DNA of 64,000 nt from Xanthostigma xanthostigma (GCA_963575645.1 OY754469.1:17626001-17690000), one strand, 5' to 3'; positions 33,579 through 45,259 are shown, counted from the stretch's first letter. Notes: generated by a model from the letters alone, not told the origin. A program made the numbers and translations.

Positions 33579-35601
33579 ATCCGGTTCTATGACTCTATAT
33601 CCTCGGACAAAATATCCTGGACAAAATATCCCGGACAAAATATCCTCAGACAAAATATCCTCAAGACAAAAAATCCTTCGGACATAATATCCTCGGACGG
33701 AAAATCCTCGGACAAAATGTCCAAAATTTCACTATTCAAATACAAACAAAATAATAAAATCTATAGTTTCACTGCGAGACAATTCGCATACCCCTTTATC
33801 GTTCACCCCGGAATTACAATTCGCATACCCGTTTATCGTTCACCCCGGAATTGTTTTTTTAAAAACTCCACATTTGCCCCTTCCCGTTTCACTGCGAGAC
33901 AATTCGCATACCCCTTTATCGTTCACTCCGGAATTACAATTCGCATACCCGTTTATCGTTCACCCCGGAATTGTTTTTTTAAAAACTCCACATTTGCCCC
34001 TTCCCGTTTCACTGCGAGACAATTCGCATACCCCTTTATCGTTCACCCCGGAATTACAATTCGCATACCCGTTTATCGTTCACCCCGGAATTGTTTTTTT
34101 AAAAACTCCACATTTGCCCCTTCCCGTTTCACTGCGAGACAATTCGCATACCCCTTTATCGTTCACCCCGGAATTATAATTCGCATACCCGTTTATCGTT
34201 CACCCCGGAATTGTTTTTTTAAAAACTCCACATTTGCCCCTTCCCGTTTCACTGCGAGACAATTCGCATACCCCTTTATCGTTCACCCCGGAATTACAAT
34301 TCGCATACCCGTTTATCGTTCACCCCGGAATTGTTTTTTTAAAAACTCCACATTTGCCCCTTCCCGTTTCACTGCGAGACAATTCGCATACCCCTTTATC
34401 GTTCACTCCGGAATTACAATTCGCATACCCGTTTATCGTTCACCCCGGAATTGTTTTTTTAAAAACTCCACATTTGCCCCTTCCCGTTTCACTGCGAGAC
34501 AATTCGCATACCCCTTTATCGTTCACCCCGGAATTACAATTCGCATACCCGTTTATCGTTCACCCCGGAATTGTTTTTTTAAAAACTCCACATTTGCCCC
34601 TTCCCGTTTCACTGCGAGACAATTCGCATACCCCTTTATCGTTCACCCCGGAATTATAATTCGCATACCCGTTTATCGTTCACCCCGGAATTGTTTTTTT
34701 AAAAACTCCACATTTGCCCCTTCCCGTTTCACTGCGAGACAATTCGCATACCCCTTTATCGTTCACCCCGGAATTACAATTCGCATACCCGTTTATCGTT
34801 CACCCCGGAATTGTTTTTTTAAAAACTCCACATTTGCCCCTTCCCGTTTCACTGCGAGACAATTCGCATACCCCTTTATCGTTCACTCCGGAATTACAAT
34901 TCGCATACCCGTTTATCGTTCACCCCGGAATTGTTTTTTTAAAAACTCCACATTTGCCCCTTCCCGTTTCACTGCGAGACAATTCGCATACCCCTTTATC
35001 GTTCACCCCGGAATTACAATTCGCATACCCGTTTATCGTTCACCCCGGAATTGTTTTTTTAAAAACTCCACATTTGCCCCTTCCCGTTTCACTGCGAGAC
35101 AATTCGCATACCCCTTTATCGTTCACCCCGGAATTATAATTCGCATACCCGTTTATCGTTCACCCCGGAATTGTTTTTTTAAAAACTCCACATTTGCCCC
35201 TTCCCGTTTCACTGCGAGACAATTCGCATACCCCTTTATCGTTCACCCCGGAATTACAATTCGCATACCCGTTTATCGTTCACCCCGGAATTGTTTTTTT
35301 AAAAACTCCACATTTGCCCCTTCCCGTTTCACTGCGAGACAATTCGCATACCCCTTTATCGTTCACTCCGGAATTACAATTCGCATACCCGTTTATCGTT
35401 CACCCCGGAATTGACGTCAGAAACAGTTATAAAGAATTATATGTAGAAAGTCAATTTTTTTTTGGATTTTTTGTCCACGGATATTCTGACAAAGGACATT
35501 TTGTCTCATGGATATTTTGTCTCAAGGATATTTTGTCCAAGGATATTTTAACAAGGATATTTTGTCGGGGATATTTTGTCCGCGGATATGGAGTCCGGTT
35601 A
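33579..35601. mobile_element. Element with inverted iteron ends enclosing a satellite array
   Basis: Left end (33,595-33,720): about eight ~15-bp units of the type cctcggacaaaatat. Right end (35,470-35,590): about eight units of the inverse type ggatattttgtccgcgg. Outer borders also pair (actctatatcc against ggatatggagt). Between them lies the 120-bp array. No transposase is present; the superfamily is unknown. Confidence 0.65.
33766..35413 (+). repeat. 120-bp satellite array with 480-bp higher-order repeat
   Basis: 13.7 near-identical 120-bp monomers. Only two positions vary: c/t in 'ttcac(c/t)ccgg' and c/t in 'aatta(c/t)aattcg'. The variants cycle in the order plain, T-type, plain, U-type through 3.5 rounds, giving a 480-bp higher-order unit. 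Each monomer contains two diverged ~40-bp copies of 'attcgcataccc.tttatcg'. Because 120 is divisible by three, several frames stay open over 1-1.7 kb; these are not genes. Confidence 0.97.
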
Positions 35602-36369
35602 CCGCAAATCCTGCCCGATAAATTCGTACAGCCATCCTCTTTACCTACCTGTTGTGTTTTCAACCGTTGTTAACGCATTGTTAGTCTTGTAGTTATTAGC
35701 GATTCAAATCTGACGGTATTTTGTAAAACAAAAAAGTTCAACAAGTTGTCACTGTTTTCATGTCAAAAAACTGAATTCAATCTTTTAAATTGTGTTTTTT
35801 ACATTCAAATTTAATATGTCTTTTAAGAGTTAGGTACAAACATATTTTCGAGAATTTTTTCTAATTATGTGATCCAGAACATTTTAGTGTCAACCTTAAG
35901 CTGATTATGTGACTCTTTTTATCTAATGACGTACTTTAAAAAAATGTGTTAGGTAATACGTTCACTATTTTCTAATCTCCCTTACATGATACAACTAAAA
36001 TATATAGGTAATACAGTATTTTTTGTGAAAAAATGTAACGATAAGAATGTATTCAACTAGGCCCGCAAGAAGAAGAAAGGTGGGGGTAAGATTCCCCTGG
36101 GCAAGCAAATATATTTTAAAAAATTAAAAAGACATCAGGGTCCAGTATGATTCGATGTGCCCAAATTTTGACTTTTTTTTAAGTCATAGAAAACACTAAA
36201 TTTTAACGTTCCAAAAAAAAAACTTTGCAATTATTCCCAAATTTTCTCAAAAAGGGAACTAATTTTCGTCTTTCACTGTCATTTATCCAATCAAATCAAT
36301 CAAAAATCACATATACACGTCATAGCAACTGGTATAGAATTACTGTATTACTATCTCACTTTATATATA

Positions 36370-36428
36370 CGACCCCGTAATTGTTTTTTAACTAACTCCC
36401 CCCAAATGCCTTTCCCTTTTCACTGTGC
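36370..36428 (+). repeat. Diverged fragment of the 120-bp satellite monomer
   Basis: Follows the monomer order: ccccgtaattgtttttt, then aactccccccaaatgcc, then cccttttcactg, against ccccggaattgttttttt, aactccacatttgcc and cccgtttcactg in the array. About 950 bp outside the array and clearly older. Confidence 0.65.
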
Positions 36429-36465
36429 AAAAAAAATTAATTTATATAAATCAATTTCCGCACTT

Positions 36466-36531
36466 AGGCCCAGCACACATGAAGAGCGTTCAACGCGCGT
36501 TGAACGCCTCTCATATAAACCAGGCCTTAAA
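36466..36531. mobile_element. Short palindromic MITE
   Basis: Centre 36,486-36,507 is a perfect 22-bp palindrome (core aacgcgcgtt). Outer ends ttaggccc and aggcctta are inverted with mismatches. 66 bp, non-coding. Confidence 0.5.
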
Positions 36532-37099
36532 ACGACTAATAACACTGTTATATTATTATGTAATATAAAATAATAAATTGTGTATTTCCAGTGAATATTT
36601 TGCACATCTAGTTATCGGACATCATTTTATCAAGTAGAAAAAAGTTAAAATTTTTCAAATGGGATCTGTCTTTATTTTGTATTATCCATAAAAGGAACCA
36701 CAAAACGTGGGCACTTCTCGACGTGGAACGATGCTGTCTGTGTTATAAACACTGCGGAAATAAACTGAATGTAGGAGTGAATCAAACAAACAAATTTAAA
36801 TCTTCCACAGTTTTCTATCATTGTGTTAATTAAGAGAAAATAAGACGGTGTATAATATATAATTCGTTTTTGTTTATGATTTGAACTTTCAAATGGTTTT
36901 TTTTCTAGTTCATTTTATATAATTATTACTATTAATCATCATTAACCATCACTTTTGTTTATATCTACTTTATTCATTAAAAAAATACAATACGGAAAAT
37001 TTTAAATCCTGGAAAATTTTACTGAAACTCTTCATATTACAAATTATTTTGAAAAATAACTTTAGAATATACTTACTATTTTAAAGAAAGAAAGATCGT

Positions 37100-37780
37100 A
37101 TACTCTCAACATAAATGATTTTGAAAGAACTAGTATAACTAAAGAAAGGAAAAAGTTCCAGCTGATTAAGCAATGGGACCATTCCAACTTCTAAAATATT
37201 GACTTTTGATATAATAAAGAAACGATTCTGTTAACGCGTACGGTGACACAGGTAACGGTTAGTATTAAAAATATGATATTTGCTATTCGGTTACCTAAAT
37301 TGTATATTATCACGTCATGTAAAAATGTACCAAAGCAGGCTTGTCAACTACCTAACTACTTTTTTTGTAACAGATCTACAAAAGAAAAACTGATTTTTTT
37401 TAATTTTGAAAGTTATTCCGAAACCAAATTTTAGAAAATGACTGTTTAACAAAACTTTCTTGTAAAAATAAATTGAATAATACATCGTTATATGAAAAGT
37501 ATACTATTATTATATTAAGAAACAACGTTATAGCATATACATTCCCCTCAAAAATAATAGGGCTCTTCCTATTTCCATATCAAACAGCCTTCCAAAATTT
37601 GGTTTCAATCCGATCATTGATTTTACCTTTTGCGTGTTCACACACAAACAGACGCAAAAACTTTTTCCAAAAATATGTTTTTTTGTGTCGAGGGACTTCA
37701 AAACGAAAAAAATATTGTAAAATTTTGAGAAGTGAATTTTGATCTAAAATACCATTCCCCACTTGTGGAGTTGGAATGGT
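37100..37780 (-). mobile_element. Dispersed repeat family, copy 2
   Basis: Inverse copy of the 23,899 family and the second most complete. It ends at the hairpin TACCATTCC / GGAATGGTA (37,750-37,781) and carries gggaccattccaacttc near 37,175. Phrases gtttcaatccgatcattg and cacaaacagacgc match copy 1. Confidence 0.7.
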
Positions 37781-37901
37781 AAAGTGTATGACTGTGGGTC
37801 GTCAAAACTGTTATTTTTTATGACTTCGCTAAACATTTTATACTCGAGTCAAAATGTCATAGATGTGAATAATTATATTAAGTATCTATATTAGTTTATA
37901 G

Positions 37902-38045
37902 TTAAATCTTTGATTAACGTCTGAATAGAACTCTTCAATAAATAAAATTATCGACCAATTTTGCAGACAATATATTAACAAAAAATATAATTAATACATT
38001 AACGTTTCGATCCGGATTTGGATTTTCTTCAGAACGGATCTAAAA
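37902..38045 (-). repeat. Repeat fragment with hammerhead-like core
   Basis: Shares atctttgattaacgtctg, caataaataaaattatcgac and caatatattaacaaaaaata with 57,285-57,465. On the minus strand it reads CTGAAGA (38,026-38,032), a hairpin (ATCC..GGAT), then GAAACGTT (from 38,008 leftward). See findings. Confidence 0.5.
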
Positions 38046-38710
38046 AATATAAAAAATAATTAATATTTACTTTCTAATTCGCTTTATATAAAATTCTTTC
38101 AAAATAATTAATTAGTATCAAAATATTGAAAAAATAATAACAAAAAATTTATATTAGTTTATATATTGTCTATCCATTGTATTACAGTAATAAAATTTTC
38201 ATCATATAGAACATGCTGTTAGCAATACTTTTCTAGTCCTACAGTTTTGTATTACAATCCTTTCAATAACCTGATTCTTTTAACACTTTCTAGTCTGTGA
38301 AATATGCGTATAAGCATATGAACTTATTTCACCCACTCGATGCATTATGCTTCAGTTGTTTTCATAATATTGGTAACGTGGTAGTGACAAATAATTGATT
38401 TTTAGAACAGAAAAAATTAATCTATACTGGGTTGGAGAAAGGATTGTCAAAATATGTGATTTTACAATGACTAGATTGTGATCTTATAATTACCGTTTCC
38501 ATACATCAGGAGCAGTCTTATGTCATAATGAAAGTTCCTGTCATCTAAAAGATTATATAATATTGTACTTACAAAAAAACAAATGATTGTTCTATATAGA
38601 AAAGACCGCTTTTCAAGCTAAAATTTGATCAAAATGCGTAGAAAAACGTTGTTTCAAAGAAGACACTAACAAAAACGATAATTTAAAAGAATACACAATT
38701 TAAAAAAGAC
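38046..38710. other. AT-rich intergenic DNA
   Basis: No gene or element recognised. Confidence 0.5.
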
Positions 38711-39260
38711 TAGTGATGTTCCGGATCGTTAAAAATGTATATCCGCGGATACGGATCTGAATACGGATTTTTGGATTCAAGATCCGCGGATTCGGATACG
38801 GATCTTAACTTTCTTAGAGTACGCGGCGGTAAATATTGCACATCGACCTTTGGAAAGAGACTATCTGTTATGGGAAAAAGTTATTGACCTCTTTAAGAGT
38901 TAACTCTCATAACAGATTGTCTCTTTCCAAAGATCGATGTGCAATATCTCATTATAAAGATAGTTGATTTAGTACCTTTGAGTTATGTAGTACTATTAGT
39001 ATGGTACTCACTACGATTAATGTTTGCAATATAAAGGTGCCAAATACGATTTAAAAAAATAAAAAAATAATCTGAATGGAATTTAACAGGTTTTCATTAT
39101 TACCTAATCACCTATTTATATAAAATTTCATCTGTGAATTGAAAATTAGTAAAGTAAAAGATCCGTAAAAGATCCGCCAAAAACTAACGGATACGGATAC
39201 GGATCTTTCAGTTCTCTCGGATATCCGCGGATACGGATACGGATATCCGGCACATCACTA
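38711..39260. mobile_element. hAT-type element with GGATACGGAT subterminal repeats
   Basis: Ends TAGTGATGTTCCGGAT and (reversed) TAGTGATGTGCCGGAT, 15 of 16 identical. Flanks AAAAAGAC and AAAAAGAT agree at 7 of 8. Both subterminal regions contain many copies of cggatacggat, the kind of array that hAT transposases bind. Non-coding. A second palindrome is nested at 38,833-38,947. Confidence 0.85.
38833..38947. repeat. Palindromic insertion nested in the hAT-type element
   Basis: Arms of about 38 bp (atattgcacatcgacctttg against aaagatcgatgtgcaatat) around a short loop; nearly perfect hairpin. Confidence 0.75.
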
Positions 39261-40146
39261 AAAAAGATATCGTTTCAATCGATCAATTAATTATTTTTCG
39301 AGCAGGATCGATTTAAAACTATGCTTTTCATACAGAGAAATATATATGTTCACAGTTGAAGGAAATGTGGAAAATTTCATTCATGTACTGCAATTTTAAA
39401 TCTACATTTTTTGACTAAATTTTTGTGAACTTTGCTATTATTACGTGTCTGACATAATGTTTTTAACAAAGAATAGATATAAACTTCTAGTTTTACGTCA
39501 GCATTTTCATTCTCACTGCGTATCTCAGGTTACCTTTGTACAGGAAGCACCGAGCTGTAGCATAACCTGAAACTGACAGCAAGGCTGCCAATCTAAACTG
39601 TGCTTATATACGCGCACATTTAAAATAAAAACAATTTAAAATAATTCTGAGCTATGCAAAAAATTTCAAGTCTCTATCTCATCACGAAGTTTAAAATCAA
39701 TTACAAAGTTCCGCCCGACATACACGAAAAGCGAGTTAATATAAACGTGGTAAAAATGGAGCCAACTTCAAAGAGGGAATTAAAAGAAATCCGGCCAGCA
39801 TGATAGGGTTCCGCAGTGTTATGACGTATTTATGGGCAATTTATGGATAGCAAACGTTGCTTGACAAATATAATACCCTGACCTAGAAATGTGTGATTGC
39901 AATAAGATCTGTAACATAGCATTTTTAAAGACCTGTCCAACGGTATCCCACGCAATGGGGTGCGCGAAAATAAAATTTTTCTACCTCAGCTCTAAGTATA
40001 GAAAACTCCCTTCAAAATAGTATCTTCGTTTTTATTTCATAATTGTATGACGGTCCACATAAGACAACTGTCACAAAAAAATCATCCGAATCGATGGAAA
40101 GATGGTTGAGTTTTAAGGCTGTGGCATACGGACAGGCTGACAGACA
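39261..40146. other. Intergenic DNA
   Basis: No gene or element recognised. Confidence 0.5.
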
Positions 40147-40940
40147 GATTTATTTATTTATTTATTAAAAAAAAAACAATAGACACAACGGAACAGAAAG
40201 TTCCAAATAGTGTACAAAATAAACAAAAACAAAATAAAAATAATAATTCAAATTGAAAGACGACAATCACAGTAAATAATTCATTAATTGTTTTAATGTA
40301 GATATAGCACAAAAAATGTCAATATTTAATTCAATGGCAGAACTGCACATATTAAACAGAGGGGAGTTAGCCATTTGGAACGTTTTTGGGAAAGGAAGAC
40401 AGGAGCTTGGAATTAAATTCAGATAGAAGGATAGTATGGGGGAAGCCTTGCTCAAGGTAAATACCAAATTTTTAATTTTAAAAACTTTCCTTGGACATTT
40501 TCGATCATTTCAATATACACCGCATAGTGCGGGGACCATACAACAGAGCGGTATTCCAATATTGACAAAACTAATGACCTAAACAATAATATCATGGCAT
40601 TAATTTTTTTGAAATCTTTCATCTTACGAATCAAAAATCCAAGGACGCTTTAGAGCACATATTATGTGTGATGTGAGGACCGAAGCTCAGCTTATTGTCT
40701 AACAAAACGCCAAGATCGCGAATTTCCTGATATGTTCTAAGAATTGTATTATTAATAGAATAGTCAAAAACATGTGTATTAAGTTTCCTTGAGAAACGAA
40801 CTACAGAACACTTATCAATATTGAAATCCAGTTTGTTTTCAACACTCCATAAGTACAGTCTATTCAAGTCATACTGTAACAGTAAACAATCATCAAAAAA
40901 CGAAATAGTGCTGAAAATCTTGATATCATCAGCATATACC
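40147..40940 (-). pseudogene. 5'-truncated LINE: reverse transcriptase C-terminal fragment
   Basis: On the minus strand it begins in the catalytic palm with YADDIKIF (40,913-40,936) and continues WSVENKLDFNIDKC, then DLGVLLDNKLSFGPHI, typical of Jockey/CR1-like reverse transcriptases. One lost base near 40,630 shifts the frame before IRKMKDFKKINAM and LEYRSVVWSPHY. A diverged C-terminal end with NSPLFN follows, and the 3' terminus is a short TAAA run (40,147-40,165). 5' truncation and short TAAA tail are usual for such elements. Confidence 0.88.
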
Positions 40941-42033
40941 TATAAGGCATTTGACATATTTGAAAATTATAGAGGTTCCATTTTTTTACCGTTTAGCTAC
41001 GGAACCCTAAAAAGGTAAAATAATATACCTCCTTTTTTATAGTTTTCTTCCATTAATTTCTCTTTTTTAACATAGTATTTCATTTACGTCAACTTTTAAT
41101 TAATAAGGTAGTTGATTGTCAAAATGAAGAGAAAAATTCAAGTAGGTTTTCAAAAATATTTTTTTTGCACGTCCACCTAGAGAATAACAGTTTTTCGTGC
41201 CTGTATATCAGTAATAAAATGACCCCTTTTCACACTAGTAGGTAACGTAAAATAAAAGTTATACGATTCTTCCAATCCAATAGTTATATCTTTGTCAGTT
41301 GCCATTTAAATTCATATGAGCAGCAGAGATGCAAAGTAGACGCTGAACAGTTCACATAAATATCAATTATGAACGAACGTAAACTGTCAAATATTATAAA
41401 TATGCTTATTATGATGTGAAAATCAACTATTTTATAGAAGGCACGTGCAAAAAATGTAGTACGTATATTGATTGTAATACTTTTCTAACTTTTGTGCTTG
41501 TTAAAACTCACTACGCTTATATTATTAACACAATATCACAATCGTCAAATATAATGCATTACAAACTATATAAAAACTACTGTTGTTTTACACTTTTAGT
41601 GTCTTGAATTTTAATTTATTCTGGAATACGACTAGTTTATGAGCCTTCCTTACACAATTCTAACCAATAATGGTATAATTTTTATCCAAATCGTTTAAAA
41701 ATTTTCTGGGTGAAACGTGGTCATACAAACAAACATATATTATGTGCGAGTTGTTTTTCATTTTTGCTTACTGCTCATCTCTCTTTGGTCGTAGTTCAAA
41801 CGGTTAGTCGATAAATTGAATAGATTTTAAAAAAGGATTTAAAAAAGATGACACATTGTGTGCACAGGTTGATCTATTGTATAGCGGTTCTTAACCTTAT
41901 TTTTTTTGCGGAACTAATCTATGGCGTTATCGACACGCCCACTGGAGGGCTAGAGTCAAATATTTTTGTTGAATTCAACAAATGTATGGCGGTGTAATTT
42001 ATTGCCATGGCAGTTTTTTGAAACAGCAGTCAG
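40941..42033. other. Intergenic DNA
   Basis: No gene supported. Near 41,882 'agcggttcttaacc' resembles the end of a hAT-type element, but no partner end was found. Confidence 0.45.
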
Positions 42034-42143
42034 TCATCGAACTTTTTGGGACGCAAAGTCTACGTATGTTGTTCCGCCTCCAGTGTGGCCTACGCCACTT
42101 AAACCCACGCCGTTGAACTTGTCGGCGTGAACAACACACTTAC
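42034..42143 (-). CDS. Orphan candidate terminal exon
   Basis: On the minus strand a good acceptor (TATTTCGATTTTGCAG) is followed by a phase-2 exon of 35 codons and a TGA, then AATAAA (plus-strand tttatt at 41,998-42,003) 31 bp after the stop. The peptide starts KCVVHADKFNGVGLSGVGHT and ends YVDFASQKVR. It is Gly-rich, and its local GC is higher than that of its surroundings. I do not recognise it. No upstream exons were identified on this strand; they may lie beyond the window, or this is a gene fragment. Confidence 0.35.
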
Positions 42144-42436
42144 CTGCAAAATCGAAATATCTAATACATTAAATTAGTTGACTATGCAGAAATTAAATTA
42201 ATCAATTAATGTTTACTCTTGGGAAAAACATTATTTACAATATTAAAACAATATAATATTTGACAGAGTTACATATTAATTTGTAGCTTTTCTATTGTAT
42301 TGATTAAAAATAAAATATTTTTAACAAAAAAATTGAACCGACTTCACACTAAAAAGTAAAAATTAATTGCGTATTGAAATGTTTTGGAGTCGGTGTCACA
42401 TCGGAATTCGAAAGTAGCAATTTAAATTTTACATGT

Positions 42437-42652
42437 CTCTAGTTCTCGGAATAGATTAAAACTACTCAATAGATAAAACTACTCATCCGATTTCAAAATT
42501 TCGTTCATCAATATTCAGTATGGCCATAGCCTATATATATTATTACGGTAAAATGAAAATGTTTTTATATGAGACCAGTTTTGCAAAGTAAGTCGACGAA
42601 AAAACAGTGGCAATCTACAAATTCGGGCGAAGTCGGAACGGGCCGCTAGTAT
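42437..42652 (-). mobile_element. Retroelement-like repeat fragment
   Basis: Contains actactcatccgatttcaaa, a feature of the fragment in intron 11, and ends cgggccgctagt, the inverse of the 26,906 start. Non-coding. Confidence 0.55.
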
Positions 42653-42999
42653 CCAATAAAGTAAATCTAAAATGTTGACAACTGCTCATCAAACAAAGAG
42701 AGCAATAAATAGTGTAGTTGCAGGCCCTCATTATATTATTTAAGTGTAACTTACCAGATTATTGTTAATGGATGTAAATAACTTTCGCGACGACTCATTT
42801 TAATTCACAAAAATATGCATTTTTATGAACGCAAAACGTTTGCACATTACACAGAATGTTGTGAAGTATCGTAGTTCTATAACTAAATAATTTTGTAACT
42901 CTGTCTAAGATTGGATATTTTTAATGAAAATTCGACCTAGATGTACAGTATCGCCAAAATAAGCAGTACCGAAAATGAATATTGTGCTAATTTTTTAAT

Positions 43000-43215
43000 T
43001 TCTATAATTCAAATGTTCAAAATGCGCACCATTAAGGCGCAAACAAGCTTCATAACGATTTTGCAGGTTATCGAAATTTTTAATAAAAATCATTTTTCGT
43101 CGTAATTCTCCGATATATTCTTGCGGGTATTTTAACCGAAATATTGACTTCTTCAATTTATCTCAAAGACATGTATCAAGTGATGTCAAGTCAGGATTCC
43201 CGAAGTCTGTTTCAA
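43000..43215 (-). pseudogene. Mariner-like transposase C-terminal remnant
   Basis: On the minus strand the fragments NPDLTSLD (43,186-43,202), IYRRI (near 43,100-43,120) and FDNLQNRYEACLRLNGAHFE (43,013-43,075) match the order and spacing of the C-terminal half of insect Tc1/mariner-type transposases. Frames are broken and one catalytic region is all that remains. Inactive. Confidence 0.7.
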
Positions 43216-45259
43216 GAGAAATTATGATCAGTGTTTATGAGGTGAGGCTAAGATTTTTATGCACGGCAAAAATTTTTTAAATCTCTCACAATAATGCTTT
43301 CATTGTAACGATCTTGGTTACTAGTGACTGAATGTTTGTCATCGTCCTCAACAAAATAAAGACCGACGATTCCATACCTAGATACAGTAAATGAGCCATT
43401 ATCCTGTCCATTTTCGTATGAACAGAAATAATACTCTGTTATAAATAATGCATTGAAGGAGATAAAAAATATATTTTCATCTTCAGGGCCTCCATGCAAG
43501 TTACAATTAACTTGCATTGAGGCCCTGAAGATGAAAATATATTTTTCGAAACGTTGGCCACAAACGATACTCTGGTTAAGCTTATTTTGCAATTGTTCCT
43601 CAACCAAATAAATTTCCTTCAATAATATTTCCTCAGTTGTTAGAGCCATTTTCAAGAGGATTTTAACACGACGGCAATATTAATATGACAAATATTGACA
43701 AATCAGTCAAATATGAAGAATCAAAATTACGCAAGCAATTCCACAGCCCTCCAAATTTTGCTACAGTTTATTTTAGTGAATACTGTACAATTTAAAGGTT
43801 ACCGATTAGCCAATTCCAGAATTATTATTTTCGAATTTATTTGATCCTGGGTGACTCAAAAGCGGCTTTCAGTATAGTTTTTGATATTCGTCAGGGTATA
43901 GGACATACAAGCGTGTTTGTACTAAAGGGTGGGTTGAACTAGTCAGAAAACCGACATTAGAGCGAATTCACGATTTTTGTTACTTGACCGTAAACGTTAT
44001 AGCCGTGATTTGATATATAAACCGCAATAGTGGGTTCCCCGTCTAAACGTATTACATGAAACAAATTAAATAATCGCAATGTCGAGGTAACGATGGCATC
44101 ATCACCGTGGGCTTGTGTCATCATATTCGACCGCGAAACTATGTATGCTATTGTTTATCTTATCTCGCGGCCAATTGTGTCAGTAAATGTGTTTGCAATT
44201 ACTGCACTGTTTATTTATTATTAAAAGATGCACGCAAGGATACCTTCTTTTTATGAATCCTTAATTACCACACGTCAAAATTTAAATATAAAGTGTCTGA
44301 CGATCTAGAATATTATTAATAATGTAACACTAAAGACAGCAATTAAAAATATATTAACATTTAAAAGTCCCGGTAACACATACATATTAAAATTGGTATT
44401 GAAATTAGAAGTGGCCTAGGTGTGGTTTCGTTTGGTCAAAAAAATACTTAGATATTAATTAAATTACCAGGAAAATGTAAAAAAGTTTATAGTTACCCAT
44501 TTTTTTTAACTGTAGGTATCGCGTCTAAATATTGTTGACTTAGGAAAGCTTAATTGTTTCTCCTTCTATATAACGTGGACGAAGTCATGTTGTGCGCTCC
44601 TTCCATAAATTGTCAAGAAAAGTGATTCTATAACAATATAATGAACATTACATAACATTATTATTAATCAATGACTCATGAAATCCGTGGCACAACGTAT
44701 ATTAATATCAGAATACCAAATTAATTCTGCTGTACCTTATCTTAATTGAAACTATATATTTTAATAGTGGTAAAATTATATTTATAATTACAATAGTCAG
44801 CGTTTTAGAGTATTATTATATTGTTGATATTAATTTTATTGACATTATTATTGATAAAACTTATTGATAATAATTAATATGACAAATATAAGTTAAAACT
44901 GAATTTATCGAGAAAAAAAAATATCGCGTGTTGGATAATCTATTGTAGTTCTACATTCGACCTCCACTTATGGTCGCGTTTTTTTGTCAAATTCACCGAC
45001 TATTTATTTTATGTTTCTTTTTATTTACTACAGCTTTTATCGCCAGACTGTCGTCTTCTTTAATTCTCAGGTCACATGTCTTCAATCATTTTGTTTTTTT
45101 TCATGTTTTGATGGGAGTTATCCTTATTACATCTGTCAACCAACAGAATGGGTAGCTTCTCATATGATTTTCCAAAACATTTTTTAGCATGCATATTTTT
45201 AAAATATCAGAAGGATGAACCTCAGCAAATAATATACAATAATACGCTATGGTCTAAAC
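43216..45259. other. Intergenic DNA with one large hairpin
   Basis: No supported gene. A 132-codon minus-strand frame at 43,257-43,655 runs through the palindrome at 43,464-43,546 and has no recognised family, so it is not called. The rest is AT-rich. Confidence 0.5.
43464..43546. repeat. Near-perfect palindrome containing hammerhead-like core
   Basis: 40-bp arms (phrases ttcatcttcagggcctc and gaggccctgaagatgaa, centre atgcaagtta / taacttgcat) around a 4-base loop. The right arm contains CTGAAGA (43,525-43,531), a GAAAA/TTTTC hairpin and GAAACGTT. Confidence 0.75.

Larger units (their letters stand above)
35602..37099. other. Intergenic DNA with a stray satellite monomer and a short palindromic element
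   Basis: No gene. It contains a diverged piece of the 120-bp monomer (36,370-36,428) and a small palindromic element (36,466-36,531). Confidence 0.6.

Noticed and set aside
33717..35414. 565-codon plus-strand open frame
   Set aside because: The 120-bp satellite is divisible by three and stop-free in this frame, so the frame is a by-product of repetition.
43257..43655. 132-codon minus-strand frame
   Set aside because: Runs through a 40-bp palindrome and matches no family I recognise; treated as repeat sequence.
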